Part shown: piece by piece, positions 34,587-43,534 of the stretch | Numbering within the stretch: the first letter of the stretch is position 1 | How the letters are laid out: the number at the start of each line of letters is the position of its first letter | NCBI RefSeq assembly: GCF_000238315.3 | Contig: NZ_CP011925.1 | Span: 62,001-126,000 of the forward strand | Direction of reading: 5' to 3' | DNA from: Pseudoalteromonas piscicida | GTDB taxonomy: Bacteria; Pseudomonadota; Gammaproteobacteria; Enterobacterales; Alteromonadaceae | Length of the DNA stretch: 64,000 bases | Translations under genes and position numbers: made by a program | The notes under the pieces: model-generated | Database searches by the model: none | What the model was told of the DNA's origin: nothing | Seen by the model: only the letters and a program-made list of their open reading frames with translations

Positions 34587-34874
34587 ATGAAAATTATTCG
34601 AACTAACAAAGCACAGGCAACACAAGATGGTGCTGGCGTAAATATTAACCGCATCGCTGGATTTGAAAACTATGGGGAGCAAACGCTGCTTGAGCTTGAC
34701 CCAAGTAAAAACCTAGCTCTCTTAGCGACGGATGATGTTGGCTTTTTGATCCTTGTAGGGCAGCCGATTAATGAAAAAATAGCGCATATGGGACCATTTG
34801 TGATGAATACCCAAGAGGAGCTTCATCAAGCGGTAAGAGATTATCAACAAGGACGCTTCGGCGATATTGTATAG
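34587..34874 (+). pseudogene. Internally deleted pirin-family protein
   Basis: A 95-residue frame with both ends of a pirin: MKIIRTNKAQATQDGAGVN and INRIAGFEN from the N-terminus, and LILVGQPINEKIAHMGPF then VMNTQEELHQAVRDYQQGRF from the C-terminus. A full pirin is roughly 230-290 residues with two cupin barrels and a metal-binding His cluster. Here the first barrel is missing between GFEN and YGEQTLLELDPSKN, and a second stretch is missing between DPSKN and LALLATDDVG. The metal site is gone, so activity is unlikely. Both losses kept the frame. Its partner yqjG follows 9 nt later, as in many relatives. Family structure is from memory. Confidence 0.7.
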
Positions 34875-34883
34875 GGGGTTTAC

Positions 34884-35867
34884 ATGGGATTATTAATTGA
34901 CGGTCAATGGCACGATAAGTGGTATGACACAAAAAGTAGCCAAGGCAAGTTTGAGCGTGAGTCTGCAAAACTAAGAAATTGGGTAACAGCAGACGGCAGT
35001 GCAGGGCCAACGGGTAAAGCGGGCTTTAAAGCCGAGTCTGGACGTTACCATTTGTATGTTTCTCTTGCGTGTCCTTGGGCTCATAGAACGCTCATTTTCC
35101 GAAAGCTTAAACATTTAGAGGCGCATATTGATGTATCGATTGTAGACCCTGATATGTTAGATCAAGGTTGGTGTTTTACCAGTCAGCGTCCAGAAGTCGG
35201 TGATAGCCTGTATCAGCTCAGCTTTATGCATCAGCTGTATACGAAAAACGACCCAAATTATTCGGGTCGAGTCACGGTGCCAGTCCTTTGGGATAAACAA
35301 ACGGAGCAAATCGTGAGCAACGAATCGAGTGAAATCATTCGTATGTTTAATCGTGCCTTTAACCAGATAACGGGAAACGACACTGATTATTACCCAGAGG
35401 CGCTACAGCATGAAATCGATGAAATAAACGACTTTGTTTATCACAACATCAACAATGGCGTATATAAAGCCGGATTTGCGACAACCCAAGATGCTTATCA
35501 CAGTGCGGTAAGCGCGTTATTTAACGCGCTAGATAAGCTCGAAGCAAGACTCGCTGCGCAACGTTATCTTGTGAAAGGACAATTAACGGAAGCCGACTGG
35601 AGACTATTTACGACTCTCATCCGTTTCGACAGCGTGTACCATGGTCACTTCAAGTGCAACATTAAGCAAATCGAAGATTACCCCAATATTTCTGCGTATG
35701 TGCGTGACATATATCAACATCAAGGTATTGCAGATACGGTTGATTTTTACCACATTAAAAGGCACTACTACTTTAGCCATACGATGATCAATCCAACCCA
35801 AGTGGTACCAGAAGGGCCAAGCATTGATTATCACCGTTTTCATAACCGTAAAGGCATCACGTTGTAA
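34884..35867 (+). CDS. yqjG: Glutathionyl-hydroquinone reductase (Xi-class GST)
   Basis: A 327-residue Xi-class glutathione transferase. The active-site motif is SLACPWAHRT with catalytic cysteine (about residue 60), and it keeps NESSEIIRMFN and the C-terminal helical domain with TEADWRLFTTLIRFDSVY and HFKCN. Enzymes of this class reduce glutathionyl-hydroquinones. The gene starts with a good GGGGG-type site after the truncated pirin, so the two are cotranscribed. A hairpin at 35929-35975 closes the unit. Confidence 0.93.
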   Translation: MGLLIDGQWHDKWYDTKSSQGKFERESAKLRNWVTADGSAGPTGKAGFKAESGRYHLYVSLACPWAHRTLIFRKLKHLEAHIDVSIVDPDMLDQGWCFTSQRPEVGDSLYQLSFMHQLYTKNDPNYSGRVTVPVLWDKQTEQIVSNESSEIIRMFNRAFNQITGNDTDYYPEALQHEIDEINDFVYHNINNGVYKAGFATTQDAYHSAVSALFNALDKLEARLAAQRYLVKGQLTEADWRLFTTLIRFDSVYHGHFKCNIKQIEDYPNISAYVRDIYQHQGIADTVDFYHIKRHYYFSHTMINPTQVVPEGPSIDYHRFHNRKGITL

Positions 35868-35928
35868 ATAACCTCCGTGTGCAGGGTAAGTAATCTTTGT
35901 CTTTGTTTCTATTTGGACTAGATTTAAT

Positions 35929-35975
35929 AATGCGTTTGCTTATAGCTGCTCCTTGTGCTTAAGTGCAAACGCATT
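35929..35975 (+). terminator. Hairpin with long loop before the hybrid kinase
   Basis: Perfect 11-bp arms AATGCGTTTGC (35929-35939) and GCAAACGCATT (35965-35975) with a 25-nt loop. The right arm is followed by TTAGG, the probable ribosome-binding region of the kinase gene (ATG at 35986). It may terminate yqjG or modulate kinase translation. Confidence 0.45.
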
Positions 35976-35985
35976 TTAGGTCTTT

Positions 35986-38900
35986 ATGCCTAACAGTCAG
36001 GCCACTGTCCAAGGAGAAAATGTGTCTTCTTCCAATATTGCTAAGGGCGCTATTGTACTGCTGCTCGCCGTGATGGTGAGTGCCATCTTATATTTTGAAA
36101 ACAGTATCCATCGCGACCTTAACGAAAGCTTTTATCAGCGCTTAGAGCAGGTACATTGGGCGCAAAACAATATTTATTTGGGAGAGATCGACGATAACCG
36201 CCGGTTTCTTTATTTTCTGCTAGACACCCCGCCAATTCAGGGGATCGCCAGAGCGGAAAAAAACGATGGTATCGACCCTCAAGAAAACACGCCGCTTGAT
36301 GTTTGGCGGGCACGACTAAGTACGATTTTTAGGTCAATGTTATATTCCTATGATGGCATTAACCAAATCCGTTTACTTGATGCCCATACAGGGATGGAAA
36401 TGGTTAGGGTTGAGCGGCAATTAGGCCAAGTGATCACGGTTCCCGATAGCAAATTACAAGATAAAAGTAAGCACGACTATTACCTTCAAGCACTGCAACT
36501 GCCAGAGCGCACTATCTATTCCACAACAATCAACTTAAATCGCGAGCACGGACAGGTCGTCACGCCTTTTCAACCAACCAAACGCTTTACCTTACCGACT
36601 TACGATATAGATAACGACTTATTTGGTATCTTGGTAATTAATACCAATACTGAAAAGATGATAGAGAGGATAGTCTCTCAAGCGCCAGATATGCAAAAAG
36701 TGATGTTCTTAGGTGAAGATGATTCGTTTATTTATCACCCCGAGTTTTCGCTACGATATAGCAAGGATTTAAACCCTGAAATCAGCTTTAATACACTGTA
36801 TCGCGTTACTCCGTGGTCCAGTAACATCCAACTGGTGGAAGATAAGCAAACTGGGGAGCAGTTTTTAGCGCTAATTAGCAAGGTCGAAGGGGCAAACTTT
36901 AATAACTTAGCGGTAAAGCTGGTTAATCTCATCCCCTTTGCCACCTATCAGCAAAGCCTCAATGAAAAACGATTAACCACCTATGTTTTACTCGCGATTG
37001 CCTGCGGTGTATTCGCTCTCATCTTTTTTGCGTTTTGGCAATATACCAGTAGTTTACGTGCGCTTGATTCAACGCGAGCAGAGTTTAAGGCGATTTTAGA
37101 TGGTGCATCAGATGGTGTCCTTGGCTTTGATAGCAACTTAAAGCTCACCAGCTTTAATGAGTCGGCACAGCGCTTCTTTAAGCTGCTGAATAACAGTCAT
37201 TTAGGTAACAACCCACAGTTTTTGCCAGAGGCTGTGCATCAGTTTTTATTTCACTATGCCAATATGGTTTTACAGGGCGAAGTGGTGGAGTCTAAGTCAT
37301 TACAACTAGACTTGAACGCCCATGAAAACATCTGGCTATCACTTAGTTTATCACCTATCTATGGGGGGAGTGGGCACATTCAGGGTGTCGCACTATTTGT
37401 TGAAGACATCACTGCGAAAAAAGAAGCGGAAGCACAGTTAGTTGGTGCAAATGAACGACTGGAGCAAGAGGTGAAGGAGCGTACCAAAGAGCTGGTGAAG
37501 GCTCGAGATAAAGCAGCGAAAGCGTCAGAAGTGAAAAGTGCATTTATTTCCACTATCAGCCATGAAATGAGGACGCCTCTCAATGGTATTTTAGGATCAC
37601 TAAACTTGGTGAGAAAAGAGCCCGTTACTAAGCACCAACATAAGTACCTAGAAATGATGGAAACGAGCTCGACTACGCTTTTGTCGTTAATTAATGATGT
37701 ACTGGACTTGTCGAAGATAGAAGCGGGTAAGCTGGACATTGATAATGAACCATTCAACCCGCTCTCTGTCATTGAACATGTCGCGCTGTCTATGTCGGCG
37801 AAAGCCAAAGAGCAAGGTATCACTTATATTTTGGACCAAACTGGTGTAGCGCATATTGAACTGTGCGGTGATGCGGCGCGCGTTAAACAAATAATTTATA
37901 ACCTCCTTAGTAACGCGATTAAATTTACTAAAAAAGGTCATGTGAAATTGACCGTTACCACAGAACAGTTAGACGACACGGTATGGCTTAAAGTCACAGT
38001 GGAAGACACTGGCGTGGGAATTGAAAAAGCTAATCAAAACAAGCTATTTCAATCGTTTAGTCAAGAATCTGCTAATACCTCGAACGAGTTTGGTGGAACA
38101 GGCCTTGGACTTTCTATTTGTAAGCAGTTAGTCGAAAAGATGCTCGGCCATATTCACTTTGAGAGTGAAAAGTTTAAAGGCAGCAAGTTTTGGTTTGAAT
38201 TACCGTTTTCTAGTGCGCAAACTAAACCCATCAACGTGCCTGAAGTATTGGCCGGCAAAACAGTCTCTGTGCTCAGTAAAACCAAATTGGAGTCAGACTC
38301 TATCGCTAAGCTTATCGCTAAATGCGGTGGTAAGTACGTTGAGAAAGAGACGCAGAGTGATATATGCATCATTACGAATGAGCAAGATTATATTCAGGTG
38401 AAATCAACTCAAAATCACTTTGAGAAACTTATATTGGTGGGGGATGAACTTCAGAATATTAACGATGCTGATAACATAGTGCATATCTCTTCACCTCTTC
38501 GGGTTGGAGAATTTGTCGCGCTATTTGACTTAAATAAAGCAATTCGATTACAGCCTAGCTTGAAGAAGTCAGGTGAGACAGTCGCATTAAGTGGTAACTT
38601 GGTCGCGGGCTGTCACTTTTTGGTGGTAGACGATAATCAAATCAACCGGATTGTGGCAAAAGGCATTTTGGAAGGACAAGGAGCTAAGGTGAGTTTTGCC
38701 GTTGATGGTCAAGATGCTGTGAATAAACTACTGTTATTTGAGCATCAAGAGGTTGATTTTGATGCTATCTTTATGGACTGTAATATGCCAGGAATGGATG
38801 GTTATCAGGCCACAATAGCGATCCGTCAAGGTCAAGGTGGCGATAAGTATAAAGATGCGATCATTATTGCGATGACTGCCAGTGCCCTTGCGGGTGAAAA

Positions 38901-39420
38901 AGAACGTTGTCTCAATGCAGGAATGGATGAGTTTGTGACTAAGCCTGTGGTCGTCGAACAGTTATTTGACGTGCTAGATGTGCTAGGTGTGCATGCTAAG
39001 GATGATGACTCTGTGCTTATTCACCCGTTTGAAAGCGTGGCAGAAGAGCAAACGGGCATGCCGATAAACGAAGCTGACGTGCTCGAGCGCCTCTCTGGGG
39101 ACGAAGAATTACTTAAAAAGGTGTACACCTTATTCTTGAACGACTCTGAAAATCAAATGCAACAGCTTAGATTGAGTATCAAAAATAGTAATTGCGACGC
39201 TTCGGCAAGGTACAGCCGTGCACTTAAAGGTCAAGCTGGTGATTTAGCTGCAGAAACACTTTTTGATCTGCTCGATAAAATAGAGACTTATGCGCGTGAG
39301 CACCAAGCAGGGCAGTGTAAATCACACTTGGAACAGGCGCAAAGTGAATACGATAAAGTCGTCGTATTTGCGAAAAAGCGCGTGAGTGAGTTAGAGTTCG
39401 CAGATATCAACAATGGCTAG
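35986..39420 (+). CDS. Hybrid sensor histidine kinase / response regulator with degenerate Hpt domain
   Basis: An 1144-residue membrane protein. An N-terminal helix (IVLLLAVMVSAILYF), a periplasmic sensor of about 320 residues and a second helix (LLAIACGVFALIFFAF) precede a PAS domain, a coiled segment and the kinase core: H-box SHEMRTPLNG with His526, and ATP-binding ILGSLN, NAIKFT, DTGVGIEK and GGTGLGLSI. A divergent receiver-like stretch lies near 750-850, then a full receiver with phospho-acceptor Asp931 (FMDCNMPGMDGYQ). The final 80 residues look like an Hpt domain, but the histidine expected before LKG is Arg1078 (SRALKG). Monocistronic. Confidence 0.93.
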   Translation: MPNSQATVQGENVSSSNIAKGAIVLLLAVMVSAILYFENSIHRDLNESFYQRLEQVHWAQNNIYLGEIDDNRRFLYFLLDTPPIQGIARAEKNDGIDPQENTPLDVWRARLSTIFRSMLYSYDGINQIRLLDAHTGMEMVRVERQLGQVITVPDSKLQDKSKHDYYLQALQLPERTIYSTTINLNREHGQVVTPFQPTKRFTLPTYDIDNDLFGILVINTNTEKMIERIVSQAPDMQKVMFLGEDDSFIYHPEFSLRYSKDLNPEISFNTLYRVTPWSSNIQLVEDKQTGEQFLALISKVEGANFNNLAVKLVNLIPFATYQQSLNEKRLTTYVLLAIACGVFALIFFAFWQYTSSLRALDSTRAEFKAILDGASDGVLGFDSNLKLTSFNESAQRFFKLLNNSHLGNNPQFLPEAVHQFLFHYANMVLQGEVVESKSLQLDLNAHENIWLSLSLSPIYGGSGHIQGVALFVEDITAKKEAEAQLVGANERLEQEVKERTKELVKARDKAAKASEVKSAFISTISHEMRTPLNGILGSLNLVRKEPVTKHQHKYLEMMETSSTTLLSLINDVLDLSKIEAGKLDIDNEPFNPLSVIEHVALSMSAKAKEQGITYILDQTGVAHIELCGDAARVKQIIYNLLSNAIKFTKKGHVKLTVTTEQLDDTVWLKVTVEDTGVGIEKANQNKLFQSFSQESANTSNEFGGTGLGLSICKQLVEKMLGHIHFESEKFKGSKFWFELPFSSAQTKPINVPEVLAGKTVSVLSKTKLESDSIAKLIAKCGGKYVEKETQSDICIITNEQDYIQVKSTQNHFEKLILVGDELQNINDADNIVHISSPLRVGEFVALFDLNKAIRLQPSLKKSGETVALSGNLVAGCHFLVVDDNQINRIVAKGILEGQGAKVSFAVDGQDAVNKLLLFEHQEVDFDAIFMDCNMPGMDGYQATIAIRQGQGGDKYKDAIIIAMTASALAGEKERCLNAGMDEFVTKPVVVEQLFDVLDVLGVHAKDDDSVLIHPFESVAEEQTGMPINEADVLERLSGDEELLKKVYTLFLNDSENQMQQLRLSIKNSNCDASARYSRALKGQAGDLAAETLFDLLDKIETYAREHQAGQCKSHLEQAQSEYDKVVVFAKKRVSELEFADINNG

Positions 39421-39466
39421 AGTGAGCGAGGCCTTAGTTTAATAATGGTGGGTTTACTCATCATTA

Positions 39467-40042
39467 TTAACTTCTAGGCCAGTCATAATCCATTTGGGTT
39501 GCAGTCTTTCTTGCTACCGATTGCCCAAAGCGCTTTTTCACCAGTTCTAAACTCATATCGATACCTGCCGAAATACCCGCTGAGCTAGTAAAATTCTGAT
39601 CCATTACAAACCTTACGTCCTCAACGACTTCTAAAGAGGGATATTGCTCTCTCAAATCGTCAATATCCTGCCAGTGGGTGGTGACTCGCTTGCCATCAAT
39701 GAGGCCTGCTTCGGCATATAAAAACACACCCGTACAAACAGATGCGCACTGAGAGGTATGGTTCGCTGTTTCTGCAAGCCAATTAAGTACGTTGTGATCT
39801 CCGCAAATTTGGTGATGCAGTCCGCCGACTACGATGAGCAAATCAAACTTTGGGTGCGAGTAGATACTGTAATGGGGGTTTACACTCATGCCGCCACGCG
39901 AGGTAACAGGAACATGACTTGGTGCGACAAAGCTGACGTTAATTGGCGTTTCGATAAATCGCTTTGCGGTGTTGAATACCTCAAATGGGCCACAGAAATC
40001 TAAACACTCCGCACCGTCATAGATAAAAATACCAACTTCCAT
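39467..40042 (-). CDS. DJ-1/PfpI family protein
   Basis: A 191-residue DJ-1/PfpI-superfamily protein of the isonitrile-hydratase/AraC-sensor-like branch: GIFIYDGAECLDFCGPFEVF, LIVVGGL, the nucleophile elbow SVCTGVFLYAEAGLIDG with the catalytic cysteine, and a C-terminal TSSAGISAGIDMSLELV. Enzymatic role unknown. A 19-bp motif at 39584-39602 lies in frame and encodes DQNFTS within the otherwise conserved segment before SAGISAGID; another perfect copy, at 40056-40074, lies 14 nt upstream of the ATG. Confidence 0.85.
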   Translation of the reverse strand: MEVGIFIYDGAECLDFCGPFEVFNTAKRFIETPINVSFVAPSHVPVTSRGGMSVNPHYSIYSHPKFDLLIVVGGLHHQICGDHNVLNWLAETANHTSQCASVCTGVFLYAEAGLIDGKRVTTHWQDIDDLREQYPSLEVVEDVRFVMDQNFTSSAGISAGIDMSLELVKKRFGQSVARKTATQMDYDWPRS

Positions 40043-40280
40043 TATTTCTTCTCACAGATCAGTTTTTTACTAACTTGGCTGATTTTAGTTAAATTTTCAA
40101 GGTAAATTGTAACAACCCATGAAAAAACTCTACTCACTATAGTTTGAGTGTCTTTAAGCTACTATGAGTACTAGCATTTTTGCTCTATCGCAGAGAACCT
40201 TGTTTCTCCCGCAAAGCGATTGCACTTTTAGAGACGATCCGTAATATCTATCCCACGATAACAACAAGCGATGAAACAAT

Positions 40281-42446
40281 ATGTTCAAACCTTCCATCAC
40301 ATTATTAAGTGCAGCTGTATGTTTAGCCCTTGCGGGTTGTGCGGGCACAGCAGAGCAAAGCCAAGAACCAGTAAAATCACTGCAAAGTAAGCAATATGAT
40401 AACGTGCTTTTACAGGAGTTTTCAGGTCCTTATCAAGGCGTTCCTCATTTTGACAAAATGAAGCTTGAAGATTTAGAAGCTGCGCTTGAAATTGGTATGG
40501 CTGATAATTTGAAAGAAATTGAAGCAATAGCCAATAATCCAGCTAAGCCAACTTTTGAGAACACCATTGTTGCGCTTGAAAGAGCGGGTGCCGCTTTGGA
40601 TCGCGTTTTTACCTACTACGGCCTTTGGAGTGCAAACATTTCAAGCCCAGAGTTTAGAGAAATCCAATCGCGAGTTGTGCCAAAGTTTTCAGAATTCAGC
40701 TCTAAAATCACCCAAAACCAAGCGCTTTTTGAACGTGTAAAAGCCGTTTATGAAGGTGCAGAATATAAAAAGTTAACGGCAGAAGAGCAGCGTATCACTT
40801 GGATGCGTTATAACGGCTTTGCTCGCAATGGTGCGACGCTAAAAGGTGAAGACGCTAAGCGTTACGCAGACATTAATCTTGAGCTATCAAAGCTACATAC
40901 TAAGTTTGCAAATAACGTCCTTGCTGATGAAGAAAACTACGTGGTTTACCTCACTAAAGCGCAGTTGTCAGGTTTGCCTGAGTCGTTTGTTGCATCGGCA
41001 GCGGCCGCTGCAAAAGCACGCGGCAAGGCGGATATGTACGCGATCACCAACTCTCGCTCGTCAATGGATCCATTTTTAACCTACTCAACAGAGCGTGAGT
41101 TACGCGAGAAAGTATGGAGCAACTACTATAACCGCGGCAACAACGGTGATGAGTACGACAACAAAGCGATTATCTCTGATATCTTAACGCTTAGACATGA
41201 GCGCGTTAACTTACTGGGTTACGATAATTATGCGCAGTGGCGTCTTGAAGATCGCATGGCGAAAAAGCCTGAAAACGCGATGGCGCTGATGAAAAAAGTG
41301 TGGCCAGCAGCAATTGCGCGCGTGAAAGAAGAAGTTGCTGACATGCAAGCGATCGCCGACAAAGAAGGCGCTGATATCACGATCAAACCATGGGATTATC
41401 GTTTCTACGCCGAGAAGGTTCGCCAAGCTAAATATCAATTGGATTCAAACGAAGTTAAAGCCTATTTACAGCTAGACAATCTGCGCGAAGCAATGTTCTA
41501 TGTTGCAGGCCGTTTGTTTAACTTTGAGTTCACCGAAGTGCCTAAGGGCTCAGTACCAGTGTTCCACCCTGACGTTCGTGTATGGGAAGTAACAGACAAA
41601 ACCACCGGTGATAATATCGGCCTTTGGTATTTAGACCCGTTCGCACGTAAAGGTAAACGCTCTGGTGCGTGGGCCATATCATATCGTAGCCATACAACAT
41701 TTGATGGTAAAACAAATGTGCTTAGCTCAAACAACTCCAACTTTGTGAAAGCACCAGAAGGTGAAGCGACCTTAATTTCTTGGTCAGATGCAGAAACCTA
41801 TTTCCACGAGTTTGGTCACGCACTGCATGCGCTTTCATCAAACGTGAAGTATCCAAGTTCAAACTCTGGCGTGCGCGACTACACTGAGTTCCAATCTCAG
41901 TTATTGGAGCGTTGGTTGGCGACAGATGAAGTGATCAATCGTTACCTAGTTCACTATAAAACAGGTAAACCTATGCCTAAAGCACTAGTCGAGAAAATCA
42001 AGAAGTCAGCAACCTTTAACCAAGGGTTCGCGACGACTGAATACCTTGGCTCGGCTATCATGGATATACTTTTCCATACCACAGATCCTGATAAGATTGG
42101 TGATCCTGTTGCATTCGAAAAGTCTCAGTTAGGTGCGCTAGGCATGCCGGACGAGGTCGTGATGCGTCATCGTACTACTCACTTTGGTCACGTGTTCTCA
42201 GGTGAAGATTATTCAGCGGGTTACTACGGTTACCTGTGGGCTGAGGTATTAACTTCTGATGCAGCAGAAGCGTTTGCTGAAGCGCCAGGTGGCTTCTACG
42301 ACAAAGGCGTTGCACAGCGTTTAGTGGATTACCTATTCTCAGTTCGCAACTCAATGGATCCAGCAGAAGCGTATCGCAAGTTTAGAGGCCGTGACGCTGA
42401 AGTTGAAGCGCTTATGCGTGATAGAGGCTTTCCAGTAGAGAAGTAA
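40281..42446 (+). CDS. dcp: M3 family oligopeptidase, Dcp-type peptidyl-dipeptidase lipoprotein
   Basis: A 721-residue zinc metallopeptidase of family M3 with a lipoprotein signal (CLALAGC, lipidated Cys at about residue 20). The zinc motif is ETYFHEFGHALHAL and the C-terminal GYYGYLWAEVLTSDAAEAF segment is typical of Dcp/OpdA. A lipid anchor places it at the periplasmic membrane face. It removes dipeptides from the C-terminus of oligopeptides, a scavenging role in a proteolytic marine bacterium. The ATG at 40281 is the first in-frame candidate, with a weak GCGATG-adjacent purine site. Confidence 0.92.
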   Translation: MFKPSITLLSAAVCLALAGCAGTAEQSQEPVKSLQSKQYDNVLLQEFSGPYQGVPHFDKMKLEDLEAALEIGMADNLKEIEAIANNPAKPTFENTIVALERAGAALDRVFTYYGLWSANISSPEFREIQSRVVPKFSEFSSKITQNQALFERVKAVYEGAEYKKLTAEEQRITWMRYNGFARNGATLKGEDAKRYADINLELSKLHTKFANNVLADEENYVVYLTKAQLSGLPESFVASAAAAAKARGKADMYAITNSRSSMDPFLTYSTERELREKVWSNYYNRGNNGDEYDNKAIISDILTLRHERVNLLGYDNYAQWRLEDRMAKKPENAMALMKKVWPAAIARVKEEVADMQAIADKEGADITIKPWDYRFYAEKVRQAKYQLDSNEVKAYLQLDNLREAMFYVAGRLFNFEFTEVPKGSVPVFHPDVRVWEVTDKTTGDNIGLWYLDPFARKGKRSGAWAISYRSHTTFDGKTNVLSSNNSNFVKAPEGEATLISWSDAETYFHEFGHALHALSSNVKYPSSNSGVRDYTEFQSQLLERWLATDEVINRYLVHYKTGKPMPKALVEKIKKSATFNQGFATTEYLGSAIMDILFHTTDPDKIGDPVAFEKSQLGALGMPDEVVMRHRTTHFGHVFSGEDYSAGYYGYLWAEVLTSDAAEAFAEAPGGFYDKGVAQRLVDYLFSVRNSMDPAEAYRKFRGRDAEVEALMRDRGFPVEK

Positions 42447-42473
42447 AAAGTTTACTCTACTATTCGGATAATA

Positions 42474-42635
42474 ATACCAATTTGACTTAATACTTGCTCA
42501 ATTTGAGGGATTAAATCTGACGCTAGCTGTGTTAAAAATTTATCATTTAGAACAACTAAATAGCAAAATTTTTGCTGGGCTATCGACAAGATTTTCTTGC
42601 CTCAAAATAGACCACTTAATTTAGTAAATTGGTAT
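42474..42635. repeat. MITE-like palindromic element, family 2, copy A
   Basis: A 162-bp AT-rich element starting ATACCAATTTGACTTAATAC and ending in ATTTAGTAAATTGGTAT, so that its ends form an imperfect inverted repeat beginning ATACCAATTT. An inverted copy with the same internal sequence (TTAAAAATTT, GCTATTTAG, TTGTCGATA) lies at 49877-50037. No open frame. It sits between dcp and its terminator. Confidence 0.75.
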
Positions 42636-42636
42636 A

Positions 42637-42673
42637 AAAAACCCCTTGGCGTGATGCTAAGGGGTTTTGTTTT
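42637..42673 (+). terminator. dcp terminator
   Basis: AAAACCCCTT (about 42637-42647) pairs with AAGGGGTTTT (42659-42668), extended by GGC/GCT near the loop. A GTTTTAG tail follows. Confidence 0.75.
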
Positions 42674-42705
42674 AGGGTTAGATAGATCCTTAGTACGAGT
42701 GCAGT

Positions 42706-42733
42706 TTGATATTGTCAGCCACTTTGCTATGGT
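42706..42733 (+). promoter_or_regulatory. Putative promoter of the lysine-rich microprotein
   Basis: TTGATA (42706-42711) and TATGGT (42728-42733) are separated by 16 bp, a reasonable sigma-70 pair, and lie 37 bp before the small gene's ATG at 42770. Confidence 0.5.
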
Positions 42734-42769
42734 AGTAGGTGTTCGCAAAACAACCAAAGGAGATTAGTT

Positions 42770-42886
42770 ATGGCGAAGAAAAGCGATGTTAAAGCGCTTA
42801 AAAAAGAGCTGAAAGCGCGTAAAGCAAAGATTGAAAAGCATGAAGCGAAAATCAAAAAGCTGAAAAAAGCGATTAAAAAGGCTTAA
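42770..42886 (+). CDS. 38-residue lysine-rich coiled-coil microprotein
   Basis: Reads MAKKSDVKALKKELKARKAK then IEKHEAKIKKLKKAIKKA, stop TAA at 42884-42886. It has 17 lysines in 38 residues and heptad-like hydrophobic spacing, so it is probably helical and strongly basic. AAAGGAG lies 7 nt before the ATG, with a promoter-like pair upstream and an intrinsic terminator downstream at 42923-42947, so the gene is a complete unit. The composition suggests nucleic-acid or membrane binding, but that is inference. It is too short for normal ORF callers. Confidence 0.75.
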   Translation: MAKKSDVKALKKELKARKAKIEKHEAKIKKLKKAIKKA

Positions 42887-42922
42887 AAGCCATTAGCCCT
42901 AACTCAAAGGGTGTTAGTAAGC

Positions 42923-42947
42923 GAGCGGTAAATATACCGCTCTTTTT
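42923..42947 (+). terminator. Terminator of the lysine-rich microprotein gene
   Basis: Perfect 8-bp arms GAGCGGTA (42923-42930) and TACCGCTC (42935-42942), followed by TTTTTG. It also faces the mntP stop at 42958. Confidence 0.85.
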
Positions 42948-42957
42948 GCGAGTCAGA

Positions 42958-43521
42958 TTAAATCGAAAGATGGCTATATAGCAACCAAGTTCCCACACAG
43001 ATTAAGGTCACCCCACCAAAGGTTTCAGCTCGACTACCAAGAAACTTTCCAGCCGAATGCCCAATCATTACACCAATTGTTACCATCATGGTGGTGGCAA
43101 GGCCAATGAGCGAAGCGGCGAGCCATATATTCACATCAACAAATGCGAGACTGACACCGACAGCCATTGCATCAATACTGGTACCAAACGCTGTGATAAT
43201 GGTTTTTAACCAAGGTTGCTTTGCGTGCTGTGCTGGCGCATCGTCATTACCCTTAAGGCTCTCATAAATCATATGAGCGCCAAGTCCTAACAGTAAGATA
43301 AAGGCAATCCAGTGATCCCAAGCCTCGACATAGCCAGCTGCAGATTGTCCTATTAACCAGCCAATCAGCGGTGTACTGGCTTCAATAATCCCAAAAATGA
43401 GGCCGATTTTTATGGCTTCGGTAAGCCGAGGTGATTTTAGGCTGGCGCCTTTACCGATTGCCGCAGCAAACGCATCGGTAGACATGGCGTATGCTAACAG
43501 TAGCAGGGTGACGAAATTCAT
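42958..43521 (-). CDS. mntP: Manganese efflux pump MntP
   Basis: A 187-residue membrane protein of the MntP/YebN family with six hydrophobic helices and the paired acidic motifs: [13 protein letters not shown] near the N-terminus and [15 protein letters not shown] in the second half. It exports Mn2+ when cytoplasmic levels are high. The long leader carries a yybP-ykoY riboswitch. The ribosome-binding site CCGGAGC is placed 8 nt before the ATG at 43521, in the switch's expression platform. Confidence 0.95.
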   Translation of the reverse strand: MNFVTLLLLAYAMSTDAFAAAIGKGASLKSPRLTEAIKIGLIFGIIEASTPLIGWLIGQSAAGYVEAWDHWIAFILLLGLGAHMIYESLKGNDDAPAQHAKQPWLKTIITAFGTSIDAMAVGVSLAFVDVNIWLAASLIGLATTMMVTIGVMIGHSAGKFLGSRAETFGGVTLICVGTWLLYSHLSI

Positions 43522-43534
43522 TTACATTGCTCCG

